Below, in pieces: positions 44,200 through 56,880 of a stretch of 64,000 nt of DNA (the first letter of the stretch is position 1; the number at the start of each line of letters is the position of its first letter). The translations under genes and the position numbers were made by a program. This DNA is from Labia minor (lineage: Eukaryota; Arthropoda; Insecta; Dermaptera; Spongiphoridae), in contig OY720349.1 in assembly GCA_963082975.1 (NCBI GenBank), positions 61,502,501 through 61,566,500 of the forward strand, read 5' to 3'. The notes beneath the pieces were generated by a model. The model was given only the letters and a program-made list of their open reading frames with translations. It searched no databases and was not told where the DNA came from.

Positions 44200-44510
44200 T
44201 TATTTATAACGGAATTTTGTAAATAAAACCACATATTGATATTTGTTATTGTAAATTTATTCAAAAAATACAACAATATACACAACGTTTCGATTGCTAC
44301 TTCTGCAATCGTTATCAAGCGATTGCACTGTTCGAGTGTCCAGTGACAAGTGACGAATGATACTTAATATAAGACCTGGGTCACCAACCAGATGGCGCTC
44401 GGAACGTGCTTACAAATTCAAAATTACAGGAGAAAAAATAATTATTCTTTAACAATTAATTTAAAGATTATAAACAAAACGTGAACAACAATTTTATGAC
44501 GTTATTGTTG
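44200..44510 (-). repeat. Penelope-like terminal fragment, copy 2
   Basis: Reverse-complement counterpart of 12850-13150. On the minus strand it reads GCTTGATAACG, stem GATTGC/GCAATC, then CGAAACGTTG, so here the GAAAC that is mutated to AAAAC in copy 1 is intact. It directly borders the Helitron 5' end at 44178. Confidence 0.45.
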
Positions 44511-45552
44511 ATTTGATTTCAATAATGTGAATAAATATGACAATATAAATAAATAATATAAAAATGAACTTTAGATTTAATAAATAGTACATTTGAAGTT
44601 ATTTTTACCACTCCTGATATTGTCTGCTTAATGGAATCTCTATTATTAATAAATAAATGGAATAATAAAAAAAAATCCCCCTAATTTTATCCTCAAGAGT
44701 TCTTTGTGAACAAGAATAATCAAAGCAGACAATTTTTCTTAAAAAAAAAAAAAAAAACTTGTTTGCTATGACATGAAATTTATTAAAGAAGAAAATTATG
44801 ACTAGACTTTCCAAAAATACTGTAAAATTAAATATATATTACATTTAATTAATGCTCCAGTCCTTTTAAAAAGTTTATTTTCTAAACGGCGTCTGATTCA
44901 TAATATTTACATTCTCAGTAATAATAAATAGTCAAGGAGTCTTGAATGGAGTGAATCTCTCCGAAGTAAAAGGGTTTTGGTTTATTTTCATTTCCTATTT
45001 ATTTATTAAAAGGTTTCCCTTACAAAAGTCAATTAATTCCATTTCCTTCTCTCTGTCTGTCAGTATGTTGTTGTTTTTATATAAACTTACTATTAACTTA
45101 CTATATAGATTTGTGCGTGTGTCGTTTTTTTTTTTGCATTTAGCAGATTGCATTCATCTATATGGAAATATGCAATCCTTTTACTAATTAGAATATCACT
45201 TGGCCATTTGTTTTTATTTGAAATAATCATTTGTAAAGACGAAGAAAAGAAGCTACCGGGGAAGGAAGTGATAAATATTAGAGAGTACTAACGAAATTGC
45301 CTGTATAATCTTTCCTGTTCTGTTTTAAATCACTACCTATCAGCTACTTGGAATGACAAATATTTCCTCAAAAAAGAATCAATAGTAGTTAATCTGGTTT
45401 GAAGAAAACTAATTCGATAATTTTTGTAAAAAGGAAACACTTATTTTTTTAGGACACGCTTGTTTTATTTAAACTTATTATTATACCGCCTGATATAAAT
45501 GATTTCAACACTGAGTATTGTAAAATTTATTTTGTGCGAATATGAAAGTTTC
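44511..45552. other. AT-rich non-coding stretch
   Basis: The open frame at 44942-45187 is hydrophobic and AT-driven, without motif support. Confidence 0.35.
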
Positions 45553-45563
45553 AGTTTGTTTAT

Positions 45564-45834
45564 AGGAGGCAGCTAGCCGAGCGTGTAGCATAACAATTTT
45601 CTACACAAGAAGTCGGCGTTCGATTCCAACTAAGAACAAATTTTTCTAATAAAATTCAATTTAACATCAGCTGCCTCCGGCTCCAGGAACTGTCAGTTCC
45701 TGGTTCTATACATGCGGATGGCAACGGGAAACCACCGCATTAACATTCCCAAGAAAAATTATCATGGCTAGGCGGCTTCTAGGCTATCCTAATCATGATG
45801 ATAGCCAAACTCCGAAACGGAAACCTTAAGAAGA
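45564..45834 (+). mobile_element. tRNA-derived SINE with 11-bp target duplication
   Basis: Flanked by AGTTTGTTTAT at 45553-45563 and 45835-45845. The head contains an RNA polymerase III A box (TAGCCGAGCGTG, 45574-45585) and B box (GTTCGATTCC, 45618-45627) at tRNA-like spacing, so it is tRNA-derived. A GC-rich body follows (GATGGCAACGGGAAACCACC near 45717-45736), and the tail is short and A/G-rich (CTTAAGAAGA). It would be copied by a LINE in trans; which LINE cannot be told. Only one copy is in the window. Confidence 0.85.
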
Positions 45835-45861
45835 AGTTTGTTTATGTCTTTTTATATTTTT

Positions 45862-46398
45862 ACTATATTCGCCAGAGATAGTATTACGATCACGAAAATT
45901 TTCGATGTCGAGATTTTGATGTTTTTATACGTTTTGAAGGTCCCTGAGTCATTTTCACTAAGGTTGAGAAAAATGTTTGTGTGCGTATGTGTGTATGTAG
46001 ACAAGATTGGGCAAAACGGTTTGAGCTAGAATAATGAAATTTGGAAATGTAACTCATCCGGAAGAGGACCTTTACCTACAACGTTTTCATTTTTTCTTCC
46101 TCTAAACTGACCGTAAATATATATATATGTTTGATAGTTTTTCACATGATTAAAAATTGTATAAAACTGCTATATATAGAATTTCAGTTTGATTGAATCG
46201 CTGAAAGTAGTGGAATTAATGTCTTAACACGTTGACTGCCATCACTCGCTAGCACATGACGTGGTGCCATTAACAAACATGCGCTGGTTTAATAAATATA
46301 ATTAAAAATTAATTTATAATTTAATTAATTAAATTTAATTTAAATATAATATATATTAATTAATCTAATTCAAGAGATAGTCGAGTGGAGACACTCCA
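45862..46398 (+). mobile_element. HINE-A copy
   Basis: Starts ACTATATTCGC (diverged ACTATCTCGC) and ends with GAGTGGAGACACTCCAG at 46398. It is shorter than other copies because of internal deletions around 46050. It lies 17 bp after the SINE target duplication. Confidence 0.8.
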
Positions 46399-48354
46399 GA
46401 TTTTTACTTAGAAAATTTGTTGAATCGGATACATACGTAATTATTTACTTCAATTTTTAAATTCATATACACTGACGAAAGATATCAAGATGGAATAAGA
46501 TAAAAAACATTTGGATGCTTGTATACACAACCATAGCATCGACAGTAGTTTTTAAGATGCCACTAATTCACTCTTCTTTTCGCGCATTCGTTGTCGACTA
46601 CATCGGTTAAGATGCCACTATTTCACTTTTGAAATGCTTCTTGTCGCACGTTCTTTAACCTGTAACCTTAAAACTATTCAAATAATAGTTTAAGTAGGTA
46701 AACGCTTTGCATCAATTTCATTTAAAATAAATTCCTCTGTCTAAAATAATGCCATTCTTTTATTTTTCGACTTGATTCATTTATTTTCTCTTTGTAAAAG
46801 TTGCACATGACTGAATAAGAAGCACTAAGGTTCTCCAACGTAAGACTCATGTTAAAAGTTCACTGAGCTGCAAAGGTTTATCACAGATGGGATAAAAATA
46901 TGCATCCTTCGAGAGTTTCAGTTTACATTTCTAGATATTTTTTTATCATAAAAGCTATTCTTTGGATAAATCTCTTCAAACCATTCTGAATTCAAATTTA
47001 ATTTAAAATATTTTTCAAAATTATTTCCATTTTATTCAAAATATTTTTCAAAATTATTTCAATTTAATAATATTTTTTAATATTTTAGCATTTAGATTTA
47101 AAGATAAATTTAAATTTATAAAATATTAATAGTTATTTAACATTTTTATTTTATTATTTATATTGATTTTTCTTGGTATTTGGACACTCAACTAAATTCT
47201 TTTAAATAATTTTAATTTTCTGTTTAATATTGAAAATTTTAATTATTTCTATGGTTTCATTCCTATTATTTTTATTAAATAATTTTAGTCAGTTTCATAT
47301 TGAACAAATGAATTTAAAGAGAATAATAGTTATTATGAACAAAATTATTTTTGTGCAAAATTTATCAATCGGACTAAATAAAATTGGAATGAATAATATT
47401 TAGATTAGATGTATTTTGTTAAAATAAAAATAATAGAATAAATTAATTTTCAATACCGCTATTTATTTTAAACATAAGTAAAAGCAAGTCTTTTGAAGTA
47501 AAAATATCAATAAATCATTTTATTGGTTATTCCTATATTTTTTGTACTCTCCATCATTTTTCGGTTGACACTTTTATCGATGGCATCGCTGTTTGTTTGA
47601 ATGGAAGAGTGGAGATCCGCTTTCATATGTTATGTTTTGTTGGTTGGGACAAAAACTTTTTACCAAGATACCGCCAAGAAGAAATAGAAGATGAAAATGC
47701 GAACTTTTTATAAACAATACAATATATAGGACATATCGTAGTAAGAGAATATTTTTCCCATTGATGGTAGAATAATAAATATTTATAAACATAAAAGTTA
47801 TAGTATATGTATTCGATATTGATAAAAGAAAAATAAGATTTTCTCCAAAATTGATTTTTTAAAGCCATTTTACATTTCAAACTAAATTTACTTTTATTTA
47901 TTTTTCAAGTCACTCAATCACCTTTTCATTTTTCAAAATGAACTTATAAACTGATAAATATAAATTTCTTTCAGCATATAAGTAAATAATTAAAAAAACC
48001 ACTAAATTAGTATCTGATAAAATAGAGGTAAAAAAATTAATATTCATAATATAGAAAAAATTATTTAATAGATATTAGATACATGATTTTCTCAATCTTT
48101 CAGTTCATTTTTAAAATTTAAAAAATCATTTGATATTGCCATGTTCAAATAATTGGTCATTTATTTAGTACATTTATGGCGCTAGTGTATTTCTAATCCT
48201 CAAACCCCCCCCCCCCCCATCCTTCATACGGCCCAAGAGTGAGACTTTGATGTAACATATTGAACAATTAATAATAATAAATTAATCAATTAATATAATA
48301 AATAGAATTAATTAATTTAATTTAAAATTTTGTCAAATTTATATCCCTTTCCCA
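46399..48354. other. AT-rich stretch without recognised genes
   Basis: 46530-46680 holds two related short blocks (TTAAGATGCCACTAATTCAC and TTAAGATGCCACTATTTCAC) about 65 bp apart. A C-run of 14 lies at 48205-48218. No gene is supported. Confidence 0.4.
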
Positions 48355-48856
48355 AATTATGGGCCAATTGTGCCATCAATGAACCAACTATACAATTAAT
48401 ATCCCAGAGTATAAAAGGGTGTTGAAAAATTAAGGGAAAAGGAAATCAATAATAATGCTCACACTAATTCACTTTAATTAAATAAATAAAAAAATTAACA
48501 AATAAAGTATAAGAAATTTAAATAGGAAAATAAGAAAATGTAATTCACTATTATCACTGGAATTAGCAGAAATAATTATCACAGGGTGTGATGATAAATG
48601 ATTATAAACAAAATAATTATATCAAGGGACGTGATAGGTACAAGATGATATGTCTTTTCCAACTGCTGATTCTCAACTGACAAAAATTATAAACTTGGAG
48701 GGAGGTTCCTCTCCTTAATCGAAATATTATATCTATATACATTTATTACATTTTAAGATTAAGCGACAAATAACTTTGTTAAAAAAATTTAAAAAAATAG
48801 AAAAAAATAAAATAAAATGAATAAAAAATATATATATATATAATTTGTCCGTTACA
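48355..48856. repeat. second copy of the 24848-26361 LTR-like repeat
   Basis: Aligns with both outer parts of 24848-26361 and ends with the same TTTGTCCGTTACA. It lacks the 0.95-kb insert, showing the pre-insertion sequence around ATTATATCTATA. The left end is diverged and no target duplication was found. Confidence 0.65.
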
Positions 48857-48877
48857 ACTGAAAGTTTTAATTAAATC

Positions 48878-49630
48878 CAGTGGCGTACCTAGAACTTTTG
48901 CCGCCCGGAGCGATCTCCAGTTTGCCGCCCTTTTTATTCCAAGTCAATCAAATAGTGGCTTTTATAATTTAATACACATAAATAAATTATTAAGTTATTT
49001 AATCAATATTAATTAATACACAGAGAAAATTTTTTACACATATTTGTATGCACTCGTAAACATATTTATAAAATATTTACTCTTCTAGCTTTCATACTAG
49101 AAAAATCGTGTATAATGCTCTCAAAATTTATATTTATATTTTCTCCGCCGACCCTGCTTTTCAAAAAAAAAATCGATGATTTAAAAAATATTGGTATATC
49201 ACTTCAAAGTAATCATATAAACTTTTCAAAAGAAATGACATTTATAAACTGATATCAAAAAATTTTAGTTAGGAAAAATTGCTGAACAAAATCGTAAAGA
49301 TGCGTTACGAATTCAACGAATTTTAATGAATACAATAAAATAAAATTATTATCCTGTTCTTGGAATTAGAATTCAAAATTTACACTAAAATGCATTTATA
49401 TACACCGAGGAATAATATTCGAAATCATATAGTTAATCATAATTTATATAAATCAAATAGTAAACTTATAATAATCATAATAATCATTTATTATTCAAGA
49501 AAGAAAAAAAATAAATATGAAATGAATAAGTTGCTTTATACAACTATAACTAAATATAAAAAATGCCGCCCCAAGATAAGTGCCGCCCGGTGCGGACCGC
49601 ACCCACCGCACCCCCCTAGGTACGCCACTG
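48878..49630. mobile_element. non-autonomous hAT element with perfect 8-bp target duplication
   Basis: A 753-bp element flanked by ATTAAATC (48870-48877 and 49631-49638). Both ends read inward begin CAGTGGCGTACCTAG, a widespread hAT terminal repeat. Subterminal GCCGCCC motifs occur at both sides (48900-48930, 49563-49610). The AT-rich inside encodes no recognisable transposase. It inserted 22 bp from the end of the LTR-like repeat. Confidence 0.93.
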
Positions 49631-49638
49631 ATTAAATC

Positions 49639-51053
49639 ATAAATAATATTTCATACATCTAAGTTATAAAAACTCCATGGGACCTATTTCAAATAAACAT
49701 TAGACTCTTGATTCTTTTTATTATTATTATTATTATTTTAATGGTGTTATCAAAGAAACGAGGTCATCTTTGATTCTTTGAAAATACCTTTGATTTTATC
49801 TTTCAAAAGATGAATTTTTTTTATTGTTTATTCGGCGATTTCTTTTCGATTCAAATAATACTTTATTTTTTTTTTATTAATCAAAGAAATTTTTCAAAGA
49901 TAGAAATGAAAATATTGTTGTGAATAATATAGTTGATGATTATTTGTTTTATTAAAGCCATTTTCTTACCCTTATTTCTTTTTTAATTGATATTTTATAT
50001 TTTAGTATAAGCTTAAATCAACTTCCTGAAGCTACTAGGATATCATTTTATTATACATATATTCATATGAAAAGGATCATTTTAGAACCATATTAAAGTT
50101 TCAAAAAAAAAAAAAATTTTAATATCAACCCTCCAATATTATTGAATAGAAGTTCACCTTTTTTTTACAAAGTTTAATGAAATTTTGTTATTGTTATTAT
50201 TATGTGTTCAAGTTATCGGTCACATGTAAAACTGTTACAAAACATAAACATATATAAATTTATAAATCGTTTTTATAAGATGTATTATGTACAATTTCAA
50301 TATATAATATCCAAACAGAAAATGTGATTATACTAACTAAACAGTTATGAATTATTATTATTATTTAATCCGAAAAATTAAAGAAATATTTAATTATTTA
50401 TTATTTTTTATCAAAATCTCTCTCAAAAATATCAGTTTTAAACTTTTAAATTTGTTTTTTAAACAAAACGTCTAATGTTGGTGTACCATAATAACTAAAA
50501 TTTGCCCATAAATCAACTTGAAACCTCACCGAGAATTTTTGAATAAAAAAAATTTCTTATTAAAGTTTACGTTTTAAGTTTAATTTTATTTTATATATTA
50601 TATTAAAATGTTTGCTAGATAAAGAGATAAAAGAAAAATTGTATTTGAACGCTCATTGGTAACTTGATTGTAGTCTACTTTTATTTTATAATTAACAATT
50701 ATAATTCAAATCAAAACTTCCATCCTTAATTTTCATTGAATACTAAAGAAAATTCTTCAATTTTAATGATTGTTCACACCAATGATAGATAAATTCATTA
50801 ATTTGTCTGTCTAGACAGTTTCAAACATTTATAATTATTTCTATTGAGAGATAAAAATCTATTTTTGCAGTTTTAATGTTTTTAAATAAAAACATAAAAA
50901 TAAAACACCCTTTGAAGTTTTAATAACAATACAATTTACATCAAAATAAATATTACATTTCTCTTCCTCCCTCCCCCTAATCATCCCATCACTTAATTCA
51001 TTCTCATATCTCTTGATTAAAAGCTAACGAAATCACAATTTTCACTCCGTCAA

Positions 51054-51089
<36 letters not shown>

Positions 51090-52562
51090 ATTTTTTATTA
51101 TTATATTATTTATTTATTCATGTTTTTTTAATCAGTTAATGAGATAATATCAAATCAATTTGATAAATAATAGAAATAAATATTTGCGCTTTTAATCCAC
51201 CCACGGCTTTGATGAAAAGAAAAATCATTCAATCAGTAAACAATAAAATAAAATACAATCGACACAACTGCGAGGGAATTATTTCATTTGATGTTTCTTT
51301 TCATATATATGTATAAAAGAATGCTTATTTAAAAAAATATTTTATTCAAACTAAGGACAAATAAACATAAAAGAAAAATTGTATATTTCATAAATAAATA
51401 TTATGATTAATGATAAGAGTTTCGAAATTTGAAAATATCCCGCTTTAATTTTTGATAGAATAATTTAAATAGAATCTAAGTCTCTTTATTCCAATTAAAT
51501 ATATTCATAATGAATAAGCAGAGGTTTTTGGATATTTAAACAGACAAAAATATAACTTTCTTTGTATTTTGTTTTTTTTTTGTCTTTCTTTAATTTCTAA
51601 ACCGAAAAGTGAGGTTAAAATGTGTAGATCTTTGTTTAAAATTGTTAAAAGCTTAATATTAAGAAATTCACTTTTTATAAGTCTTTATATATCACTTAAG
51701 TACTAATGATAAATGCATCTTCTCGTTTTTTTTATAGATTAAATAATATTAGAGCTGATAAAAATTTGACGATTAAAAATAATAGATGTCCATATTTGGT
51801 CTACTATCTATAAAAAATTATAAAAACTTCTTGAAATTTATTTTAAGATAAACTTTATATGAAAATAAATAACATAATACTGGTAAACTTAATTAATATA
51901 ACAACTTTAATATCATGAGATAAAGTCAATATTTTATTTCTTCCTTTTTCGTGCAAAAACAAAAAAAAAACTTTTTTTAAAAATGTTTTTAAATAATTTT
52001 ATTTGGAGACAAGCTTTAGTTACTAAGCAATACATCAGTAGACAGAAAAACTTAAGTTCAATCCACTGGGATTTTCAGTCATAGAAATCTTTTCCTTTTA
52101 AAAATCCAAGTTATAAAATATAGGATCAAATTTGTACTTGGTCGTCAAAGTTAGTCTTTAAAATTAAAAGAATCAATTCCGCTGGGATAGCATTAAATTT
52201 ATCTTGACATCAAATTTCTACGGATTTCAGTTGTTTTCCTGTTAGGTTTAGGCTAAAATTCTTTTCTCCTTTCCCTTTTTATATTCTTATTGAGAAATTT
52301 ATTAATAAAATTATTAAAAAACTAAATAATATATTTTCTAAGAACGGAAGATAAATAAAAGACTTTTTAAAGAAAATGTCTTGAATGAATGAAACTCTTC
52401 TCTTTCTCCATAGAAGTCATTTAATATAATACTTATATTAAATTAGTATTTGCTCAGGAATTAAAGCACACTTGTTCAGAATGAAATTTCTTTTGAAAAA
52501 GAGAATAATATACAATCTTATATATATACATTGTAATAAAAACTTTGATTAAACGATTTCAG
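49639..52562. other. AT-rich stretch without recognised genes
   Basis: (ATT)n at 49718-49737 and (AT)n at about 51058-51086. No repeat family or gene recognised. Confidence 0.4.
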
Positions 52563-52845
52563 TTTGGGTTGTTATTTATTATTCCCTACTGAGAAGAAAA
52601 TCCTTTCCTGTTGCAAAGGTCCTTCTGTGTATGTGTCCTCCCTCGCAGTGGCATCATCCTGTCCTTTTTTTAAACCAAAGCTGACAGGCTTGTCTACACT
52701 CACCATCGAACCCACACGCACACTGTCACAACAACCCTCTCGGGAAAGAAAAAGGACTAAACTTTTTTGTTCACCTGCCCAACAACAACAACACAACTGT
52801 CACTTGAACAACAACAAAAGATTCGACGTCTTTTTTCATTTATAA
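52563..52845. other. GC-richer island, possible exon (strand unresolved)
   Basis: On the plus strand an acceptor-like GATTAAACGATTTCAG ends at 52562 and a 93-codon frame stays open to 52845, with a CAACAACAACAACACAAC stretch near its end. On the minus strand 52796-52572 is also open (74 codons, for example SMVSVDKPVSFGLKKGQDDA) and contains an ATG-GTGAGT that could be a start codon abutting a donor. Either strand could be exonic, and CAA repeats are common in 5' untranslated exons. Product unknown. Confidence 0.25.
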
Positions 52846-54123
52846 GAATTAATTTTCATGAGATTTTCAGGAGGAGAGAAGAAAAAAAAATGGCTCACAC
52901 AAAAGATGTTGATTTTTGAAGAAGAAACGATTAAAAGATAACATGTGATTTATTTATATAAAACTGATTTTTAAAAGGATTATCTTGAATTTTTCCATTT
53001 TTCAATATTATTTAAAGAAGAGAAGTCCAATTGAGATGTCAAAGATCTTTAAAGTTAGAGGGTTGAGGAGAGGGAGGTGTCTTATGGGATCTATGACCAT
53101 AAAAGAAGTGAGACGAATATATTCCCTTGGATAAAAAAAACTTTAATGTTCGCATAGGAAGATAGGAATAGAATGAGGAAAAAGAGTAGGAAGGTGGAGA
53201 ATAAAACAAATCAAAAGTACATTTACTTTGCATCATATTCGACATTTCAATTTAACATTATAGAGGATCATTTAAACTAATCCTTTAAGTAAATTGAAAT
53301 GTCACAAAAGTATAACAAAAATCTCATATTCATATATCTAGCTGAAATCTCTGAGAAAGGATAACTCGTTCCATCTCTAATCTAAACAAAAAAGACTTCC
53401 CCTCCCAAAGAATGGCTCGAGTAATTTCTTTGGAGACCAATCTAATAATTCAGTGTGAGAATGTACTATTATATAATATAAAGTTATTAAAAATATATAA
53501 AAGTACAGTTTTTAGTTTTAATTATTCCAAATGTATTTAATTTTTCTTTAAGATTTGTTTAGGTCTTTGAAAATAATATACATTTTGATTCTGTTGTTTT
53601 AATAATATTTATAATAACGCGTTAACTATAATAATAATAATAATAATATTTATAATAATGTTACCTATAGTAATAATCAATTTCAGCAGTTTTTTTCCAT
53701 ATCCACTCAGCGCGTAGCACCTTATAAATTATGATTTTTTTATTTACTTTTAACTACTTATATGAGGCGTTAGGATAAGTATCGATAGTAGCAAGTATCG
53801 AATATCGATACCTTTTAGTACCTTTTAGTTATTGAAAAGAAAGTATCAATACCAGGATTATATCTCAGGAATCGGAACATATCAACGTAAAAGCAATATT
53901 TATTTCGATATATATATATATAAATTATTGTAAGATTTAATTGAATACAATATGTTTCCCAAAGTCTATTAATATATATATATATAATTTATATATATAA
54001 TACTTTTATAAAAAAGAACAAAAATCCCATACTCAAATACATTAGAATTCTGAAGATGTAAAATTAAAAATTTTAAATATTTTTTCTTTATATTTAATAA
54101 ATTTGTGATAATATTCAGACTTA
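52846..54123. other. AT-rich non-coding stretch
   Basis: (TAA)n near 53630-53648. A TATCGATA-rich patch lies at 53780-53815 (GTATCGATAGTAGC, AATATCGATACC). No gene recognised. Confidence 0.4.
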
Positions 54124-54125
54124 TA

Positions 54126-54756
54126 CGAGGGTGGACTGAAAAGTTTCCGACCTGACCAAGAAAAACTATGTTTTTCAATTTTTTTTTGTTTTATTTTTCA
54201 AAATTCAAGATAATTGAGACCTGTACGATGTCAGCTGAACGCGTGCGAAATATTTTGCAAAACCATTTGAATATGGAAAGCTGTATGCAATGTGGGTGCC
54301 GCATTTCCTAACGTTAGACCAAAAATTGCTTCGAAAAACCATTTCTAACGACAATTTGGCGCTGTAGGCGTAATCCAAACGAATTTTTGCATTGATTCAT
54401 AACTGTTGACGAGACTTAAATTAAATTAAATCAAATTTAATTAATTAAATAATTTATTAATTAATTAAATTAATTAAATAATTTATTAATTAATTAAATT
54501 AATTAAATAATTTATTAATTAATTAAATTAATTAAATAATTTATTAATTTATTAATTAATTAAATTAATTAAATAATTTATTAATTTATTAATTAATTAA
54601 ATTAATTAAATAATTTATTAATTAATTAAATTAATTAAAACACCGTTATGAGAAATGTATCAGTGTTGATGGAGATTATGTTGAAAAATATAGCAAAAAA
54701 AAATTGAAAAACATCGTTTTTCTTGGTCAGGTCGGAAACTTTTCAGGCCACCCTCG
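54126..54756 (+). mobile_element. mariner remnant with long inverted repeats and AT satellite filling
   Basis: A 631-bp element between TA sites. Inverted repeats begin CGAGGGTGG and match with a few differences for roughly 75 bp (through AAGTTTCCGACCTGACCAAG and a TTTTTCAA end), which is long for a mariner. The plus strand keeps two transposase scraps: ERVRNILQNHLNMES with a KLCARWVP-like stretch near 54230-54300, and the C-terminal YEKCISVDGDYVEK near 54650-54690. Between them the catalytic domain is replaced by the AT-only tandem repeat at 54414-54640. Confidence 0.85.
54414..54640. repeat. AT-only tandem repeat inside a mariner
   Basis: Five to six units of about 36-44 bp built from AAATTAATTAAATAATTTAT and TAATTAATT, containing essentially no G or C. 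Each unit is palindromic in part. Confidence 0.9.
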
Positions 54757-54758
54757 TA

Positions 54759-56582
54759 TATATACTTTCATATATTTCTATTATATTTCATATATTATAT
54801 AATATACCACTATAGATTTTATATTATTTTTCAATGATTAATTTTTAAAATTTATATATTATTTTCATGAATATTACATTTGAAAATATTATACATCAAC
54901 GTCGACTTATTATGTTCAATTTATTTTTTAACTCTTTTTTTTTTATTGAAATTTAATAATAATAATTATATTTAGTTAATAGAAAATCTATACAATTTAA
55001 ATCAATTTTTTTTCTTTAGTATTTCACAATTATAATTTTTTAAAATTTAAATAAATTTGACATAAGCACTTTTGAAAAATTAAAAAAAACTCATTTTTCT
55101 ATAAGGCAAAATTGATGTTTTCATGATATACCTATAATATATAAATATTCAATTTAAAAAGTATTTCAACATGTTGAATATTGAAATAATTTTTTTTTTA
55201 TTAAAAAATTGCTATTCACATATAGTAATATTTTTTTGTCAATTTTATTTTTGAATGTCAAATTCCCACTCTTAAATTTAAAAGAATCTATAAAATCATG
55301 AAATCCTTTTCAAATATTAATTAAACCATTATAGAAATTCCCAAGGTATTTCCCATATAAACAGTTTCTTCCTTCTACCTCTTTTATTATTTTCAAACTG
55401 AAAATAGCTAGCTTTTAAGATGTATCTATAACAAATTTCCGGTTCCTGTTTAATTATTATACATCTCATATTTGAAGTGGTCTAAATTTGGGAAATTTAC
55501 ACTGACAATATCTTAAAATCTCATCTTAAATTTAACATAATAATTGATTTTAAATGTTATTTATTTTTAAACTTCGCTTCATTTTAAAGGAAATTATTTA
55601 TTCCATGAGGAAAATTAGTATCTTTTGAAAAGGAATCAATATTTAAACTATTTTTACTATTTTCTTTTGAATTATATACTTATAAGTAGAGGAGTACGAA
55701 TCTAAATTTTTTAAAAGAATCAATTTTTTTTTATAACCTAAACTAAAGAAGAAATTTAGTAAATGTATGGTATTTTATATTTTAAAACATATATATCTTT
55801 ATGAATTAATTTATTTTAAATGATAAGTGAAGAGGATAATAATACTTAATTTAATAATTTGATACTTAACTTATGAAGTGGCTTTCAAATATAAAATATT
55901 TCATCAATACTTATGATTTTCTTCAAAAACTTCTGTTATTGCAAACTATTAAAAATAATATAATCTAGCAAATATGAAACCAATTTTAATTAAACTGTAT
56001 ATAACAAAATAAACAGCAATTGAATTAATTGTAATTAATTTACTAAAATTGTAACTGAGATCTAAGTCATCTAAATTATTATAAACATTAAATTACATTT
56101 TTATTCTTTAAAAAAAAACATTGCTCTTAATTAATTTTGAATTTCAATGGTTAATTGTTTTCAATTACAAGTTAAATTTATAACCTTTATCTATCCTTTA
56201 ATAAACATCTATAATCAGCTCCATAGTGACTGAATACTACACTGATTAGATTGTCTATAAATACTCAACAGTAAACATACACTGATAATAACAATCAGTT
56301 TATCAAAGACAAACTTTCACATACAAGGATAAATTTTCATATTATTGTAACATATTTGACAGATTTTAAATAATAAATATCTATGATTAGATAATTTTAC
56401 TTCTAGAAAATTGTTTTACCAACTGCAACGAAATAAAAGCAAAAAAATAGAATAGAAAATGGAATCATGAGAAACATCCGTTGAATCTCATTGGGAAATG
56501 AGAGGCGTTTCTTTCATTTGAAAATGCCATTAATATTCATTTATAATTTTCTAATTGAAAAGACTTGTTTAATTTATTATCA

Positions 56583-56625
<43 letters not shown>

Positions 56626-56633
56626 CTTTCCTT
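54759..56633. other. AT-rich stretch without recognised genes
   Basis: No gene or repeat family recognised. A (TA)n tract lies at 56587-56621. Confidence 0.4.
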
Positions 56634-56750
56634 ATGACGAACTTCAGATTGATAATATCAATGCAGGCGACAACTTGGCTATTGAGAGGACCAGAAGGTC
56701 AACCTCCGGCAAAAACAGTGCCAGATTCCATTAAATTATTATTAATTTAA
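56634..56750 (+). other. short protein-like open frame, possible exon
   Basis: 38 codons from ATG at 56634 to TAA at 56748-56750, including MQATTWLLRGPEGQPPAKTV then PDSIK. Composition is much less AT-rich than the surroundings. Two possible acceptors (ACTTCAG, ATGCAG) lie within the first 40 bases, so the frame may be a terminal exon beginning near 56666. Product unknown; chance cannot be excluded at this length. Confidence 0.25.
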
Positions 56751-56880
56751 GTGTTTATCATCTTATAACGGACGACCCAATGATTTCATTCACTAATCAT
56801 GGTTTTTCATCATCTATTCATGTCTTTTGATTTAAAAATTATCCTTTCTTTTTATATTAATTTAGGGCAATGTTAATATA

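Noticed and set aside
53780..53815. TATCGATA cluster as a DREF-type promoter
   Set aside because: The motif is partly self-repeating in an AT-rich patch and no gene start is nearby.
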